Source of the DNA: Phanerochaete sordida | Taxonomy: Eukaryota; Basidiomycota; Agaricomycetes; Polyporales; Phanerochaetaceae | Assembly: GCA_019973155.2 (NCBI GenBank) | Contig: BPQB01000003.1 | Span: 496,001 to 560,000 of the forward strand | DNA length: 64,000 bases | Direction of reading: 5' to 3' | Shown here: positions 47,137-58,055 of the stretch, piece by piece | How positions within the stretch are numbered: position 1 is the first letter of the stretch | Layout of the letters: each line of letters begins with the position of its first letter | Notes under the pieces: generated by a model | The model's input: only the letters and a program-made list of their open reading frames with translations | The model's database searches: none | Told to the model about the DNA's origin: nothing | Program-made: the position numbers and the translations under genes

Positions 47137-47766
47137 TTACGATGCGTCTGATCCTCGACTCCATGTGCGGAACAGGCTCCGCCGTCGAGGTTGCTGATAA
47201 CGAGTGATGTGGTGTTCGTAGTGATCCAGCACGCCGATGAATGGCGGCTGGGGCAGGCGCGGCAGCGCGCCCATGGCACGCGCAGGGCGGCCGCTGTACA
47301 CGACCTCGATTCGATGCCGCTGACCTTGGCGCATAAGGGTGCAGCGCCACCTGTCGCGACCGTCAGCGGGGTCAGGCGGGAACAGAGCCGGGTCACGCAC
47401 CCCTCGGAAAGGAGAACGTTGCACTTGAGCCGGACGGCGTCCTGGAGGAGCTGGTAGCGCGCCATCTGGACGGCCTTGCGGAGGTCCGTGACGGCGCGCA
47501 GGTCGTGCACGAAGCGGTACGAGATGTTCGTGTGGTGCGTGTAGGCGAGCTCGAGATCTGCGGACGGCGCGGCGGGTCAGCACTGCGCCTGCGCGGGGGG
47601 CAGGAATAGCGCGGCGCGCGCACGCACCCTCGTCCTCGTCCCACATCGGGACCGGGAAGATGTCCTTGTGGTCGACGACCTCCCACGCCGCCTCGTCGCG
47701 CCTGAGATGCTTGTCGAAGAGCATGGTCGGTGCCGCGCCGCAGAGTGTGCAGTCGCGCGCAGTCAA
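47137..47766 (-). CDS. Small conserved-looking protein of unknown function
   Basis: Three exons on the minus strand. Exon 1: MTARDCTLCGAAPTMLFDKH, WEVVDHKDIFPVPMWDED. Exon 2: LELAYTHHTNISYRFVHDLR, KAVQMARYQLLQDAVRLKCN, VLLSEG. Exon 3: WRCTLMRQGQRHRIEVVYSG, RPARAMGALPRLPQPPFIGV, LDHYEHHITRYQ, with an Arg-rich end. Introns have GT-AG borders and keep the frame. About 165 residues. The middle helix and the repeated beta-strand pattern in WRCTLMRQ...RIEVVYSG suggest a compact alpha/beta fold. I do not recognise a named family, though it reads like a conserved basidiomycete protein. GC content is high, like its neighbours. Confidence 0.6.
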   Translation of the reverse strand: MTARDCTLCGAAPTMLFDKHLRRDEAAWEVVDHKDIFPVPMWDEDEGACARRAIPAPRAGAVLTRRAVRRSRARLHAPHEHLVPLRARPARRHGPPQGRPDGALPAPPGRRPAQVQRSPFRGVRDPALFPPDPADGRDRWRCTLMRQGQRHRIEVVYSGRPARAMGALPRLPQPPFIGVLDHYEHHITRYQQPRRRSLFRTWSRGSDAS

Positions 47767-49081
47767 GAGCCAAGGGGGTGCGTGCCGCGAGGGCGAGGGC
47801 CGCGTATATGAGTTTTGGTGCGCTGCCGGGGCGGTGATCCCAGGGACGGGACGGGCTGCGGATGCGACTGTGCGATCAGCAACACACCGGATCGAGGCGT
47901 GTCGGCCGCGCAGGCGGGCGTGTCCTCTGCTGGGCTGGCGTGGACGTGCGGCGCAGGGCGCGGGTGCCTTGGCCCAAGGGTCCGCCTCGCCGCCTCTTAT
48001 ACGCCCTGCCGTATCGCGCGGCGCTCCGGCTGGCGCAAGCGAAACATGCTGTGATCACGTATAGGGCCACGTACCCGTCGCGGCGACTCAAATTCTGGCA
48101 GGGCAGGCCCTGTGCCCCGGAGCTACACCTACGGATGCGTCTCTGAGGCGCCACCACGGCTGCAAAAACTAGTCTGTTTGATGTGATTCTGTTACAGTGG
48201 GCAGTCCAGCCTTTCGCAACATGGGGAGTTTGGGTGAGCTTATGGCAGGTGAAACGCGGGGTGGGGTGTTCATGGGAGCGCACGAAACGAAGGCGGGAGG
48301 ACTAGGTGCAGCGCATCACTGCGTGTACGATGTTTCTCATTGATTGAGATCAGTTACCGGTCGCCGCCTGGTCGAGCTTGGCCAGCGAAGGCGAAGTCAT
48401 CACCGGGCAGATAGATGACCGCGATGCCTGGGTGTTCGCAAAGATCTCAGGCTGCTTCCTATCGCTGCGGGAGAGGAACATCTCGCACACGGCTTGCGGA
48501 GATTTTGAAGGCCTGGAGTAAGAGCTACGAGGGTGAAGCAAACAGGCTGGGCAGGTGCTGTGGTCGAGGCTGTGTGTCCGAAGCAAACCTTTTCCGGTGG
48601 CACAGGCCTCCTCAGGCGGCAATCCCACGTGGACGCCACAATGCCCAGTCACTCAAAGCGCCCCGCTCCGTACGGCTTTCTTCAAACGCATGGCATCCCC
48701 GACGGGTCACCGATGTTTGCGTTTTCATGTCAGTCAGTACTACTGGGACCGGAGCTGTACACAGGACAGTCGCGGGCGTCGTCGTTGCTGTAGCGACCTC
48801 ACGAAGGGTACACATACGCAACCCGAAGCTACCCGGCGTCGACACCATGCATCTGACAGCGAAACACTCTTCGTAGGTTTGAAGAACGCTTCTTTCCAAT
48901 GAAAACGAGTAGACAGAACACGAGTCGACATGTCGAAAAGCTATCCTTACACTTTGACTTCCATGTGCTATTGTCCTGATCTCGTGGTTACAGTTCCTTG
49001 GTAGTCTGTTTATGTGCTCCTAGTGCTATCCAGCTCTATACATCCATGACCCATTCAAAAGTAAACCATCTCTGATGCTAC
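47767..49081. other. Intergenic, 1.3 kb, no supported gene
   Basis: GC-rich near 47.8-48.1 kb (likely promoter of the small unknown gene), then mixed. A minus-strand stretch near 48.36-48.45 kb reads ILCEHPGIAVIYLPGDD-like residues but has no continuation I could trust. Confidence 0.4.
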
Positions 49082-49903
49082 TTAAAGGGAAGCAAACACT
49101 GCAAGAAGGCCAAAGAGGCCGGTAAAGCCGACGACGGCGTTCGCAGAGGCAGCGCTGGACGACGTCTGGGCAGGGGCGCTCGTCGTCGAGCTCGACGATG
49201 ACGATGACGAAGAGGGCGCAATTGACGGCTGCGCCGAGAGCGTCTGCACAGAGTCACCCGTCGCGTTCGTGCACGAGATGCTCGCCGGGGGCGCGCTCGC
49301 GCTGAGCGTGAGGTCGGCGCACTGTCAGACGTGTCGCGTCAGCCACTACGCTGCGTGCGGTCCGGTGCTGGGAGGGCGACATACCTGGAAGAGCTCGCCA
49401 TCGCCGCCGTCGAACGTGAACTGGAGCGTGACGTTGGCGCCATCCTGCACACCGGGGAGGTTCGCCGCGGCGAGGTCGATGGGGAAGCAGAACGCGCCCT
49501 CGCCCTGGACCTGGAAGAACGGCACTGCTGGCGAGAAGTTGCCGAAGCTTTGCGGGTTGGCGAGAGTGGACAGCTGAACGCCAACTGTGATAATGACGCG
49601 ATGAGAGTCAAGGATTTCCGAGGAGAGGAGACTACTCACATGTCCACGTCGGGTGCTCGCTATTGAGAGACAAGCTACCACCGCTCAACGGGAACACAGT
49701 GCGGTTGCTAACAGAGGTTGTGTAGCCATCTGTGACAGTATTGAGCGATAGTTATACCGAGCTGCTAGTCATGATAACTGACCGCAGAACGTCGGCTCCT
49801 TAGATTCGACGAAGGGTCCACGAGGGAGAGGATACTGCATCTGGAAGTGCGCAGAAGCAGTGCCGAGCAGAGCGGCGAAAACGGCGGCAGAGGAAAAGTA
49901 CAT
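49082..49903 (-). CDS. X325/BIM1-like copper-binding protein (LPMO-like fold), GPI-anchor candidate
   Basis: Secreted protein with the fold and copper site of lytic polysaccharide monooxygenases; the X325 family binds Cu but does not cleave polysaccharides, and Cryptococcus BIM1 works in copper uptake. Signal peptide [18 protein letters not shown] leaves an N-terminal His: [19 protein letters not shown]. Further landmarks: [35 protein letters not shown] with the second His, and [19 protein letters not shown], which carries candidate third-ligand Asp residues. Disulfide Cys in PTFCDG, GAFCFPI, FQCAD and SISCTN. Then a Ser/Thr-rich stalk ([16 protein letters not shown]) and a hydrophobic C-terminus ending [14 protein letters not shown], typical of GPI attachment. 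Four exons; about 215 residues. A Ctr copper transporter gene lies directly upstream on the same strand. TTTAAA about 80 bp before the ATG may be its TATA element. Confidence 0.88.
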
Positions 49904-50374
49904 GGCGGCTCGTAGCTAGCAGGTGAGTCTGCAGGGTCGTAGGGGATCGTGGAGATGAGGAGGAGGATGCTAGGTGGGCGACCTTTAAAGGTGCGGTCCC
50001 AAGCCAGGTGCGGTGAAAAAGCTTTTTCACGCGTATTTGGTTTTGTTTGCAGTTCCCTTCTTCATACAATATCCTTCCCTTCTCAGCCTGGCTCACCCGG
50101 TGGTCCCATACGGTGGGAGTGCGCTTCAACCCCTCTGCCGTTTCAAATGCACATGCGCTCGACTCTGGGCATTGACAGAGCAGGAGCGAAAGCTCGTCGC
50201 CTGCGCGCAAGTCGTTCACCAAGCTGACCCTCGGTGTAGCCGTCTGACGAACGTTGTTTCCGATCATAAAATATATCCAAGAAGAAAAAAGGATCGCAGC
50301 GTATCCATAGAGTCCATACACAATCAATCCAGATATCTAAGCAGCCAAGGAATCAAACTTCAGGGATGAGGGGC
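49904..50374. promoter_or_regulatory. Promoter of the X325/BIM1-like gene and 3' end of the Ctr gene
   Basis: Between two minus-strand genes. Contains AT-rich segments near 50,000-50,080 and 50,265-50,330 and TTTAAA at 49,983-49,988. No exact Mac1/Cuf1-type TTTGCTC site was noticed. Confidence 0.35.
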
Positions 50375-51086
50375 TCAGTGAACAACGTGACCGGGCGCGC
50401 TCCCCATCCTCCCAAACGCAACCTCCCCAATTCCCAGGCCAGCCAGGATCGATATGATGTACGCCGCTTGGAAGGTCCTGCGGATCCAAATGTAGTTTAG
50501 CCACAGGGACAATGCGGTACACCTGGCGAGACAGGAACGCACATGACGGCAAGCATGAGAGTATAGCCCAGAAGTGCCTGACACGCGAATGCGATTCCGC
50601 GAGGGATGTCGTGGGAGGCGATGAAAGGAGGGGAGGATCGTGAAACGCGGGCGCCGTTGACGAGGGAGGTCTGCTCAGTCGAAGCAGGGATAATGCCGAT
50701 GACCTGCTCCTCCCCTTCCTTCGTGGGCACCCAGTCCCTGCCGATGTTGGTCTGACTTGACATAGGAGTGCGGCTGGTCATTGCTCGGACTCTGAGCGGG
50801 GGACGTAGGTGCATATTCAAGGCATGCTTGACACAATGACAACATACCTCTGAGCCCATCGTACTTGAGCAACGCCTCGCATGGCGGCGACCCACCGGTC
50901 GAAGATAGCGAGAAGCGCAAGCACGATGCATGCGCCGGCGATCGCCCCATGAGAGGTCGGGCGGAGGGACTTGAAGTAGAGGTTGTCACCGCCAGTGAAG
51001 TGAAGATAAGGGATCATCATGTCGTCCATGGTCATGTTGCTGCCAGTCGAGCCCATAGGCATAGATGAGGACATTGGCATCGACAT
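50375..51086 (-). CDS. Ctr-family copper transporter
   Basis: Trimeric high-affinity Cu(I) importer of plasma membrane or vacuole. The Met-rich N-terminus MSMPMSSSMPMGSTGSNMTM forms Mets-type copper ligands. Then DDMMIPYLHFTGGDNLYFKS and TM1 HGAIAGACIVLALLAIFDRW; a cytosolic loop of about 70 residues; TM2 GIAFACQALLGYTLMLAVM, containing the essential MxxxM (MLAVM); and TM3 TFQAAYIISILAGLGIGEVA with the GxxxG-type packing GLGIG, followed by FGR. Ends GSAPGHVVH. Three exons with GT-AG introns; about 190 residues, normal for the family. No Cys/His-rich tail beyond GHVVH. Adjacent in tandem to the X325/BIM1-like gene, which suggests linked roles in copper acquisition. Confidence 0.92.
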
Positions 51087-52155
51087 GGCTGGCTGGTAGG
51101 AGAGAGGGAGGGACCTGCAACTGGCGGGCGCTCAGGCGTTGCGGCAAGCTGGGCAGCTGAGCCGGTGAACGCCGAGCATCAACAATGCCAAACATACCGA
51201 TTGGGCCAGGGCAGTGATCTCTGCGCAGGCCCCAGGCCGACTCGTCAGCTGGTGAGTGATATCGTGCGAAAAACGTCTAAAGCCATCCAGACGAGACAAG
51301 AGATGTCGTGAGAAAGGTTCCGGTGTGAGAAGACGAGGCTGGCGCGAGACAAAGGATCGGAATAGCCGCGTGAGGGCAACGCAGCGATGCGGGACGTCGG
51401 TATTGGGATGAGGCACTGAAGAGTAGACGTCGAAACAAGACTGAGGAGGTCAAGCTGGATGATGATCGACACAGTGTAGGTCTCTAGCTCATAGCGGACC
51501 GCAAGACATGGTGGGCAGGGTCGGATGGGGAGAACTACGCTCGCACCTCCCCTGCCCATCTGCGAACTGGATTATTAGTCAGACGAGGCCTTCATGCTCA
51601 CAGATTACGAGGCAATGTGTCGCCATACGATGCAGGATAGGTTTGTGAGGACAAGAGGGGGGTCAACCGACTCGGGTCTGCATCGACAGCGACCGAAGCG
51701 AGCAGATCGCCGCGGTCGGCGAGCAGACTCGACGGGGGCCAAGTATAAGCTTGTTGAGAACTACGCTCCCACTTGTACAAGGCCCTCGAGCGTCGCCGGA
51801 GACGGAGGGGAGGGCGACGGACGGAAAGGATGGTTGCAGCGTAAAAGGCTCAGGGAGGGGGAAGGTGAGAGGAGCGAGGACAGGGATGCACAGTGCCTTG
51901 AGGCAATTGCGCGCTGGCCAATGGCGAAATGCCGCAACACTGTGACCCCCAACACCGCCCATATCGGCGCTCACAGCTGGGACCCCGAAAGTACCCTTAC
52001 GCGACCTCGGTGATGCAACGGTGATGCGTGTCAATCAATTCGGAATGCTCACCCAATATCTAGTCCACCACCGAGGCAGAATTCGGATTTGTTCTGACTT
52101 GTTGCACACCCCCGTTTACTACTGCTGAGCACGCTATATCTCTCGCCACGTCAAC
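51087..52155. promoter_or_regulatory. Divergent intergenic region, Ctr transporter / rhodanese
   Basis: 1.07 kb between outward-facing starts. Short frames on both strands look fortuitous. An ATTGG (inverted CCAAT, minus-strand oriented) lies near 51,200. I saw no exact TTTGCTC copper element. Confidence 0.4.
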
Positions 52156-52839
52156 ATGTTCCGCATCCTCGTCTCTCGAACTGTCCCGCGGTCTGCAATG
52201 AGGCCTATCCTTCGGGCACCCGTCGCGTCATGCCAGGTGCTGTCGGCTGCCAGGCACGCTCGCTACAACTCTACAACCACGCCAGCAGCAGTGGAAGCTG
52301 GGACCGAAGGTGCAGCAAAGAAGGTTGACTCCCGCAAGGAGTGGTTGGAGAAGCAGGACGATCTGCAGAGGGACTGGGACGCGAAAGAGCTGACCTATGA
52401 GGAGTTGAAGCCAATGACCCAACAGCCTTCTCCGGTATGCGCCAGAAACGTTTCATGTACGCGTTGTTGCTGACTGTATTATACAGGACAAGTATATCAT
52501 CGACGTTCGCGAGCCAGACGAGGTTCTGCAAGGCTCAATTCCGTCCGCCGTGAACTTGCCTCTCTCCACCCTCCCGAAGTCCCTCCACATGACCGCGGAG
52601 AGCTTCAAGGCGCGCTTCGGCTGGGAGAAGCCTGAAAAGGACCAAGAAATTGTATTCTACTGCAGGAGCGGGAAACGCTCTACCTCAGCCTGTGACATTG
52701 CCAAACGGAACGGCTACACGAAGTAAGTGCGCATGTTGCTCTAGTCGCTCCTTCTTAACACCATGGGTTGTAGCATCCTCAACTACAAGGGCTCCTGGCT
52801 TGACTGGACTTCTCGTGAGGGTATCAAGTCGTCCTGAAA
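52156..52839 (+). CDS. Single-domain rhodanese, mitochondrial-type
   Basis: Predicted thiosulfate or persulfide sulfurtransferase. N-terminus MFRILVSRTVPRSAMRPILR with Arg, Ser and no acids is a good mitochondrial presequence. A coiled, charged linker precedes the rhodanese domain: YIIDVREPDEVLQGSIPSAV, NLPLSTLP, then the active-site loop VFYCRSGKRSTSACDIAK with nucleophile Cys, and NILNYKGSWLDWTSREG at the end. Three exons; about 190 residues. The CRSGKRS loop resembles the yeast Rdl-type and human TSTD1-like proteins more than the two-domain enzyme at 45.5 kb. Confidence 0.88.
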
Positions 52840-53195
52840 AGCTATGGAAACTATGCAAGGATAGAAAGAATTGTGGGCTACAGACTCAAAGCGTGCTTCC
52901 ACATTGTCGGAAGGTATCTTTGTCGTCCGGCCGGGAATGATATGATTTGTCTACAAAGCGATGGCTACGCGTACGTCCGGGTTGATTACACCTGCGTATC
53001 CGAGTTTGCGTGCTGGCCCCTCGCGTAAGACTTACACGGCGCGGGGGTCGCGTCCTTCACGCCCGGCGATCATGGGCCGAATTCGGAAGTGTCATCATTC
53101 CGGCACGAGCTCTCGCCATCCCGAGTCTGTTACGCACTTGACCTCGAACCCATCTCTACGCAGCGGACACAACGCGTCTTATAGTCTCTAGCGAC

Positions 53196-53931
53196 ATGCT
53201 TCGAACTGTGCTTTCTCAAGGCCGTGCACGGATCTCTTCGCGTGCAATGCGCGCGGCGCGACGAGCGGTTCTACCCACGACTGCCTCCCCGCATACGCTT
53301 CCTAGGCCATGCATCCCAGGCCCGTCGTCCATGCAGAGGAGGCACTATGCCACCCCTCCACCACAAGTCACCACAAAGTACGCTGCCACCTCGACTGTAT
53401 CCATGACGCTGACAAGATTGAATAGACCCTGTCTTGTAACTTTTGGCTGGTAGTGCCAGCATCTCTACGGAGCAGTACCACGAGCTGTCGGACGCTACCA
53501 TGGAGCTCATGCTAGAGTCCATAGAGAACATCTTGGACGCAGAAGCAAATGATGAATACGAAGTGGACTATAGCGTGAGTCAAGCAGTCCGTATGCGTCG
53601 AATGCGATGTGACTAAACTGCGTGCATGCAGAGCGGTGTCCTTACCCTTCGGCTAGGAGCGCATGGGACATATGTCATAAACAAGCAGCCTCCAAATAAG
53701 CAGATATGGCTCTCCTCACCGACCAGGTATGTTTACCCATCATCGTCAGCTTCCTGTGGTACTGATCCAGAGAGCAGTGGCCCTAAACGATACGACTACG
53801 TTCCGGAGAAAGACGACTGGATCTACCTGCGAGACGGGAAATCGCTGGGTCAGCTGCTGAACGGGGAGCTCAGCACGGTGTTCAACCGTGCAATCGACCT
53901 TCAACTGGGTCCTATCTCGGACTGTATATAA
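53196..53931 (+). CDS. YFH1: Frataxin
   Basis: Mitochondrial iron-binding protein that speeds sulfur transfer during Fe-S cluster assembly on the scaffold. Long basic N-terminus [20 protein letters not shown] with a YAT site typical of presequence cleavage (RRHYATPPP). The frataxin fold: [20 protein letters not shown], acidic helix [17 protein letters not shown], the strands [56 protein letters not shown], ending LGPISDCI. The NKQIWLSSP block is diagnostic. Four exons; about 190 residues. It lies 356 bp past the rhodanese gene on the same strand. Confidence 0.93.
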
Positions 53932-54333
53932 GCCGTTCGGGCAACAACGTCGTGCTTCAACGACTGTATCTACGGGTAGAAACTTTCCCATCTACGTGAA
54001 ACATATGGTACGATCTATTCGAACGCGATAGTCCAAGGGGAGCGCAACTCTCGATGTGCTTGTGGAAGTGATTATTTGAGTATAAATACATGGTATAATA
54101 CACTGCGCGTGTGAAGGAGAAAATGCGATGTGTGGTAACCAGATAGTGCGGAAATGCGAGGCTTAGAGGGTACATGGTGAGGGCAGTGATGCTGAAGACG
54201 GGCGGTATACGAAAGCAAGCGTGGGGAGGACTGGACTAGGACGCTACAGGAAGCTACATGAGTGACCTCTCGAATTCTCAGCCGCGGAAAGAGAGCATGC
54301 CTGGGAGGTGTTGATTAAGGATTACTGGGGTCG

Positions 54334-54978
54334 TCAGCTTCTCGTGTTCTGCGACTCAGGACTAGCGAACGTAGCAGCCTTTACAGAGAACGTGAGCCGC
54401 AGCGAGAGGAGTAGTGCGACTTGGAAGGCATACCGGTTTGCGTCAACATAGTTCCGAGAAACTACCTCAGCCTCTCTTAGGACCACACCGTCCGCTGAAG
54501 TCCCCCTGGACGAAGGAGTATATGCAGGATGTGGCAGCTCTTGATCCGCGCTGAAGTTATCAGGATTCCCCGCGTGTGGCGCATACGCTGGGTTGTGCAC
54601 GACGAAGTCCTTGTCAGAGTACGACAAGGGCGACGGTATGGGCGACGTGGGAGAGAAGATCAGGCGATGTCTCTGTTCGGCGTGTAAGTCGTGGAGAAGA
54701 GAGTTGGCACGTTTGTATTCCCCAGCATCCTTCTGCCACTCCCGAACGCCTGAGTGAGGTTCTCGTCTTATCGCGTGTGAGGAGCTTTCGCTTCGAGAAG
54801 CATCTTCTTGTTCCTCTGCATCGTTCTGTTCTTCGGCGTACGAGCCTGTGCGCGAAGGCTCGAAGTAACGACGGCGTTTCGACATCGGCTCGAACAGGCC
54901 TTCAGGAAGCGTCTTGTCGTCTTCGGTGACATCCCACTGCAGGGGCAGCGGCGAAGCTGGACGCTGGCGTTTGAGCAT
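54334..54978 (-). CDS. Unknown disordered, probably nuclear protein
   Basis: Single exon of 214 residues. Starts MLKRQRPASPLPLQWDVTED, followed by EPMSKRRRYFEPSRTG, whose KRRR may be a nuclear signal, and an acidic Glu/Asp/Ser stretch. It then runs Pro/Ser-rich (FSPTSPIPSPLSYSDKDFVV) and ends with a short hydrophobic segment FQVALLLSLRLTF. The repeated PAYxP motif (NPAYAPHAG, HPAYTPSS) may be a short linear motif. No known domain. It is divergent from the WDR70-like gene, 243 bp away. The 3' part after SRNYVDANR could instead be intronic. Confidence 0.5.
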   Translation of the reverse strand: MLKRQRPASPLPLQWDVTEDDKTLPEGLFEPMSKRRRYFEPSRTGSYAEEQNDAEEQEDASRSESSSHAIRREPHSGVREWQKDAGEYKRANSLLHDLHAEQRHRLIFSPTSPIPSPLSYSDKDFVVHNPAYAPHAGNPDNFSADQELPHPAYTPSSRGTSADGVVLREAEVVSRNYVDANRYAFQVALLLSLRLTFSVKAATFASPESQNTRS

Positions 54979-55221
54979 AATCGTGTATTTCGAAAGGACA
55001 GCGGACGCAGCGGGGGATGTGAGGGCTTGCGGCGGCCGTGTCTGTGCGCGTAAGAGGAGGCGCGGGAGGCGCGGCCAACTTTTATTGGAGGCGCTTATAG
55101 CGCGTCTGTCGGCTTACCTAACCTCCGTGCCTCTGGCAGGCTGCGGACCTGCGGCAACGACGCACGTCGTGCAACCGGACAGACCTCCGACGGACAACGA
55201 CCAGCCCAATTCGCCGCCAAT
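54979..55221. promoter_or_regulatory. Shared divergent promoter, unknown protein / WDR70-like
   Basis: 243 bp between outward-facing start codons; GC-rich, no TATA box seen. Confidence 0.5.
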
Positions 55222-57818
55222 ATGGACCCTGCCGTCATGGCCGCCATGGGCATTTCTGGCTTTGGCAAACAGCAAAAGCAGAAAAAGCTCGACCCCAAAC
55301 GGTTTGACAAGAACAAACGCGTGGAGGTACGTGCGTCCGCAGGCAGGTGCCTTTGACATATGAGCTGACGAACGTCTCCAGGACTCGGAAGAGCACCCGC
55401 CTGCGAAGAAGGGTGACAACGGGAAGATAGCGGGCCCTAGCCGGTCAAATCAGCCTTCCGCAGAGCCCGAGGCTGCCGACGACGACACTGATGTCGGTCC
55501 TTCGCCTCCGCCAGCCCAACACGGTGCCTCTGAGGAGCCAGAGTTCGAGCCCTCCGACGAAGAGGATGACATTCCAGAGTTTCCCACCACCCATGAACTC
55601 ATTCTCAAGGACCATACAAAGGTTGTCTCGGCCCTAGCCCTCGACCCTTCCGGTGCCCGCATTGTGAGCGGCTCGCACGACTACGACTGCAAGTTGTGGG
55701 ACTTTGGTGGAATGGATTGGAGGTGTAAGCCGTTCAAAACTTGGGAGCCTGCGGGTACTTATTATGTGCGCCTAGTTCCTTCGGTCATAGACTACTCTTG
55801 TTAATGGGCTGTGGTCTATCTTACAGATCCACGACGTTAAATGGTCCCTCGATGGCCAGCAGTTTCTGGTTGTCTCTGGTACAACACAGCCGAAGCTCTA
55901 CGACCGAGACGGCGAAGTGATGTAAGTTGCGCTCCTAAATTAGCGTGTTCCATGTCCTCACTATCCCTCAGCGGGACGTATGTCAAAGGAGATATGTACA
56001 TCCGAGACATGAAGAACACTAGGTCCGCAGCCAGTCAAGAGCAGTCTTTGAGAGGTACTGATAGCCATCTCGCAGCGGCCACGTCGCGGAACTGACTACA
56101 TGCGCTTGGCACCCTAAGGATCCGCAATCCTTCATCACAAGTTCCGCCGACTCCACTATCCGGTGTGTATGCACACCGCGTTGGTCGCTCCGTGTCTAAC
56201 GACATTTCAGCATCTGGGATGTGGAGGATAGGCGGAAGCAGAAGACCGTTATTGTCGTCAAGTCGAAGGAAAGAGGCGCACGGACCAAAGTTACTTCGTG
56301 CGGGTATTCTCCAGATGGATCACTCATTGGCGGAGGTAGGGTGCGGGGCTGTATGAAACGAAATGGGGCTAGCTGACATCTTTTCCCAGCCTGTCTCGAC
56401 GGAGCGCTGCACATGTGGCAAACGAAATCCAACTTTGTGCGCCCGAGCATGACTATCGAAGGCGCGCATACGAAGGGAACCGAGACTGGTTCCTTGGTCT
56501 TTTCCGTGGATGGACGGACAGTCCTCACCCGTGGAGGGGATGACACAGTGAAGCGTATGTTTTCTCCTACGTATGACATATCTCCGTGTGCTCACGTCTC
56601 CAGTATGGGATCTTCGAGCCTTCAAGAAGCCACTGGCCACACAGTCGAGCTTGACAACTTTGTATTCGTCGACGAACGCCATCTTCAGTCCGGACGAAAA
56701 GCACATTCTCACCGGAGCAGGAGCTACGTCGAAGGGCGGAAAGGGTCGTCTGATGTTCTTGGAGAAGAACACCCTCGAGCCCGTCAAGGAGTTGCTGGTT
56801 GATACAACGCCTGTTCGGGTAGCCTGGCATCCGAAAATCAACCAGGTGCGTGATAACGAGCTTGTCCGTCAGAGAAGCTAATTATGCCTAGATCGTTACT
56901 GGTCTTGCGAACGGACAAGTTTGCGTATTGTACTCGCCCCACACGTCCGTCAACGGAGCCAAACTGCTCCTCAACAAGGGGCCGCCACGAAAGGCAACCA
57001 TCGAGGACATGTCTGACGCACTGGCGGCGCCAACTATCATCACGCCTCACGCGCTGCCGATGTTCAGGGATGGGGAGATTGCACGGGGCACCAAGCGAAA
57101 GCGTGAGAAGGATCGCATGGACCCTCGAAAGAGCAAGCGGCCAGAACTGCCAGTCACTGGACCTGGACGAGGCGGACGTGTGGGTGCCAGCGCAACGCAG
57201 CACGTCGTGCAGAACCTGGTGCGGGACACGACGCGCGACGAAGACGTGAGTCTCGATTTCCAGTTTCCTCATTTGTCAACTCCCCCTCTACGCCGTGGCA
57301 TCTGTTTGCGTCGAGCGCAGGTGATGTCCGGACGTTTTGAGAGTTGCCCTCGATGTTCTGCGAAGGGCTCCGAAGCTGGACATCAGAGCGGCAGAGTTAG
57401 GGGAATGGCGGTTGCCACCGAGACCCGCCGATATCATGCGTTGGCAGCCGCAGCGGGGTTCCCACGTTTGCTCTGACCTTGTCCACGACGTTTCGCTGAC
57501 CACTGTTTCTTGTGGATGTGCTCTCTGCGGCATGCAGCCTCGGGAAGCCCTGCTCAGACACGCAGCGAACGCAGAGGACGATCCGGTATGGACAGCAGGT
57601 GAGTTTCGGTTTCGCGAAGGGCGGAGACAGGCAAATTGTGCTGTTGATTCCGCGCCTTTCTGTTTTGGTCTATTTGCGATCGGCTATGGTGCTGACGTGT
57701 TGAACTCTGCACCGTCTTTTTTCTCGCCGACGCGCTGCGCTCAGCCTGGCGGGTCAATCAGCCGAAGCCTGTGTTCGCGCCGGTCGAGGAGGAGAAGAAG
57801 GACGACGAGGAGGCCTGA
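55222..57818 (+). CDS. WDR70: WDR70-like WD40-repeat protein
   Basis: WDR70 homologues promote histone H2B ubiquitination and DNA-end resection with the CUL4-DDB1 ligase. N-terminus MDPAVMAAMGISGFGKQQKQ; an acidic region (EPEFEPSDEEDDIPEFP) precedes the propeller. Repeats: TTHELILKDHTKVVSALALD, RIVSGSHDYDCKLWDF, IHDVKWSLDGQQFLVVSG, YDRDGEVM, YIRDMKNTSGHVAELTTCAW joined across an intron (56,022-56,078), FITSSADSTIRIWDV, CLDGALHMWQTKS, RGGDDTVK joined to LWDLRAFK, IVTGLANGQVCVLYS. A basic segment (GTKRKREKDRMDPRKSKRPE) and PREALLRHAANAEDDPVWTA follow, ending AWRVNQPKPVFAPVEEEKKD. About ten introns, one near 57,246-57,540 long at some 290 nt. Around 620 residues, the usual size. Confidence 0.87.
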
Positions 57819-57908
57819 GCGGGCGGGCGGGGGATAATTGCGTGGGTGCACAGGCCGGGGCGATAAGTGAGCGGAGTGTGAAATATTGCGAAAATAATGA
57901 TTTGTGGT

Positions 57909-57950
57909 CCAATACGAGCGCGTGAACCTTATCTGAGGGCGAGTATATAA
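57909..57950 (+). promoter_or_regulatory. CCAAT and TATA boxes of the bromodomain gene
   Basis: CCAAT at 57,909-57,913 and TATATAA at 57,944-57,950, 106 bp before the start codon at 58,056, followed by a C/T-rich leader. Both are in the expected order and spacing. Confidence 0.6.
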
Positions 57951-58055
57951 GGCTCTAGCCCAGTTCGGATCTCCTGTCTCCCCCAAATCTTCCAGTCCCT
58001 CCCTCTGCTGTGTCACCCCCCGTGACTGTCACGCGTCTGCGTCCCTCTCCCCGCC

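Noticed and set aside
48350..48652. Possible minus-strand gene ending with an IAVIYLPGDDFAF-like segment
   Set aside because: The frame is closed by a stop just upstream and no convincing donor/acceptor pair links it to other exons.
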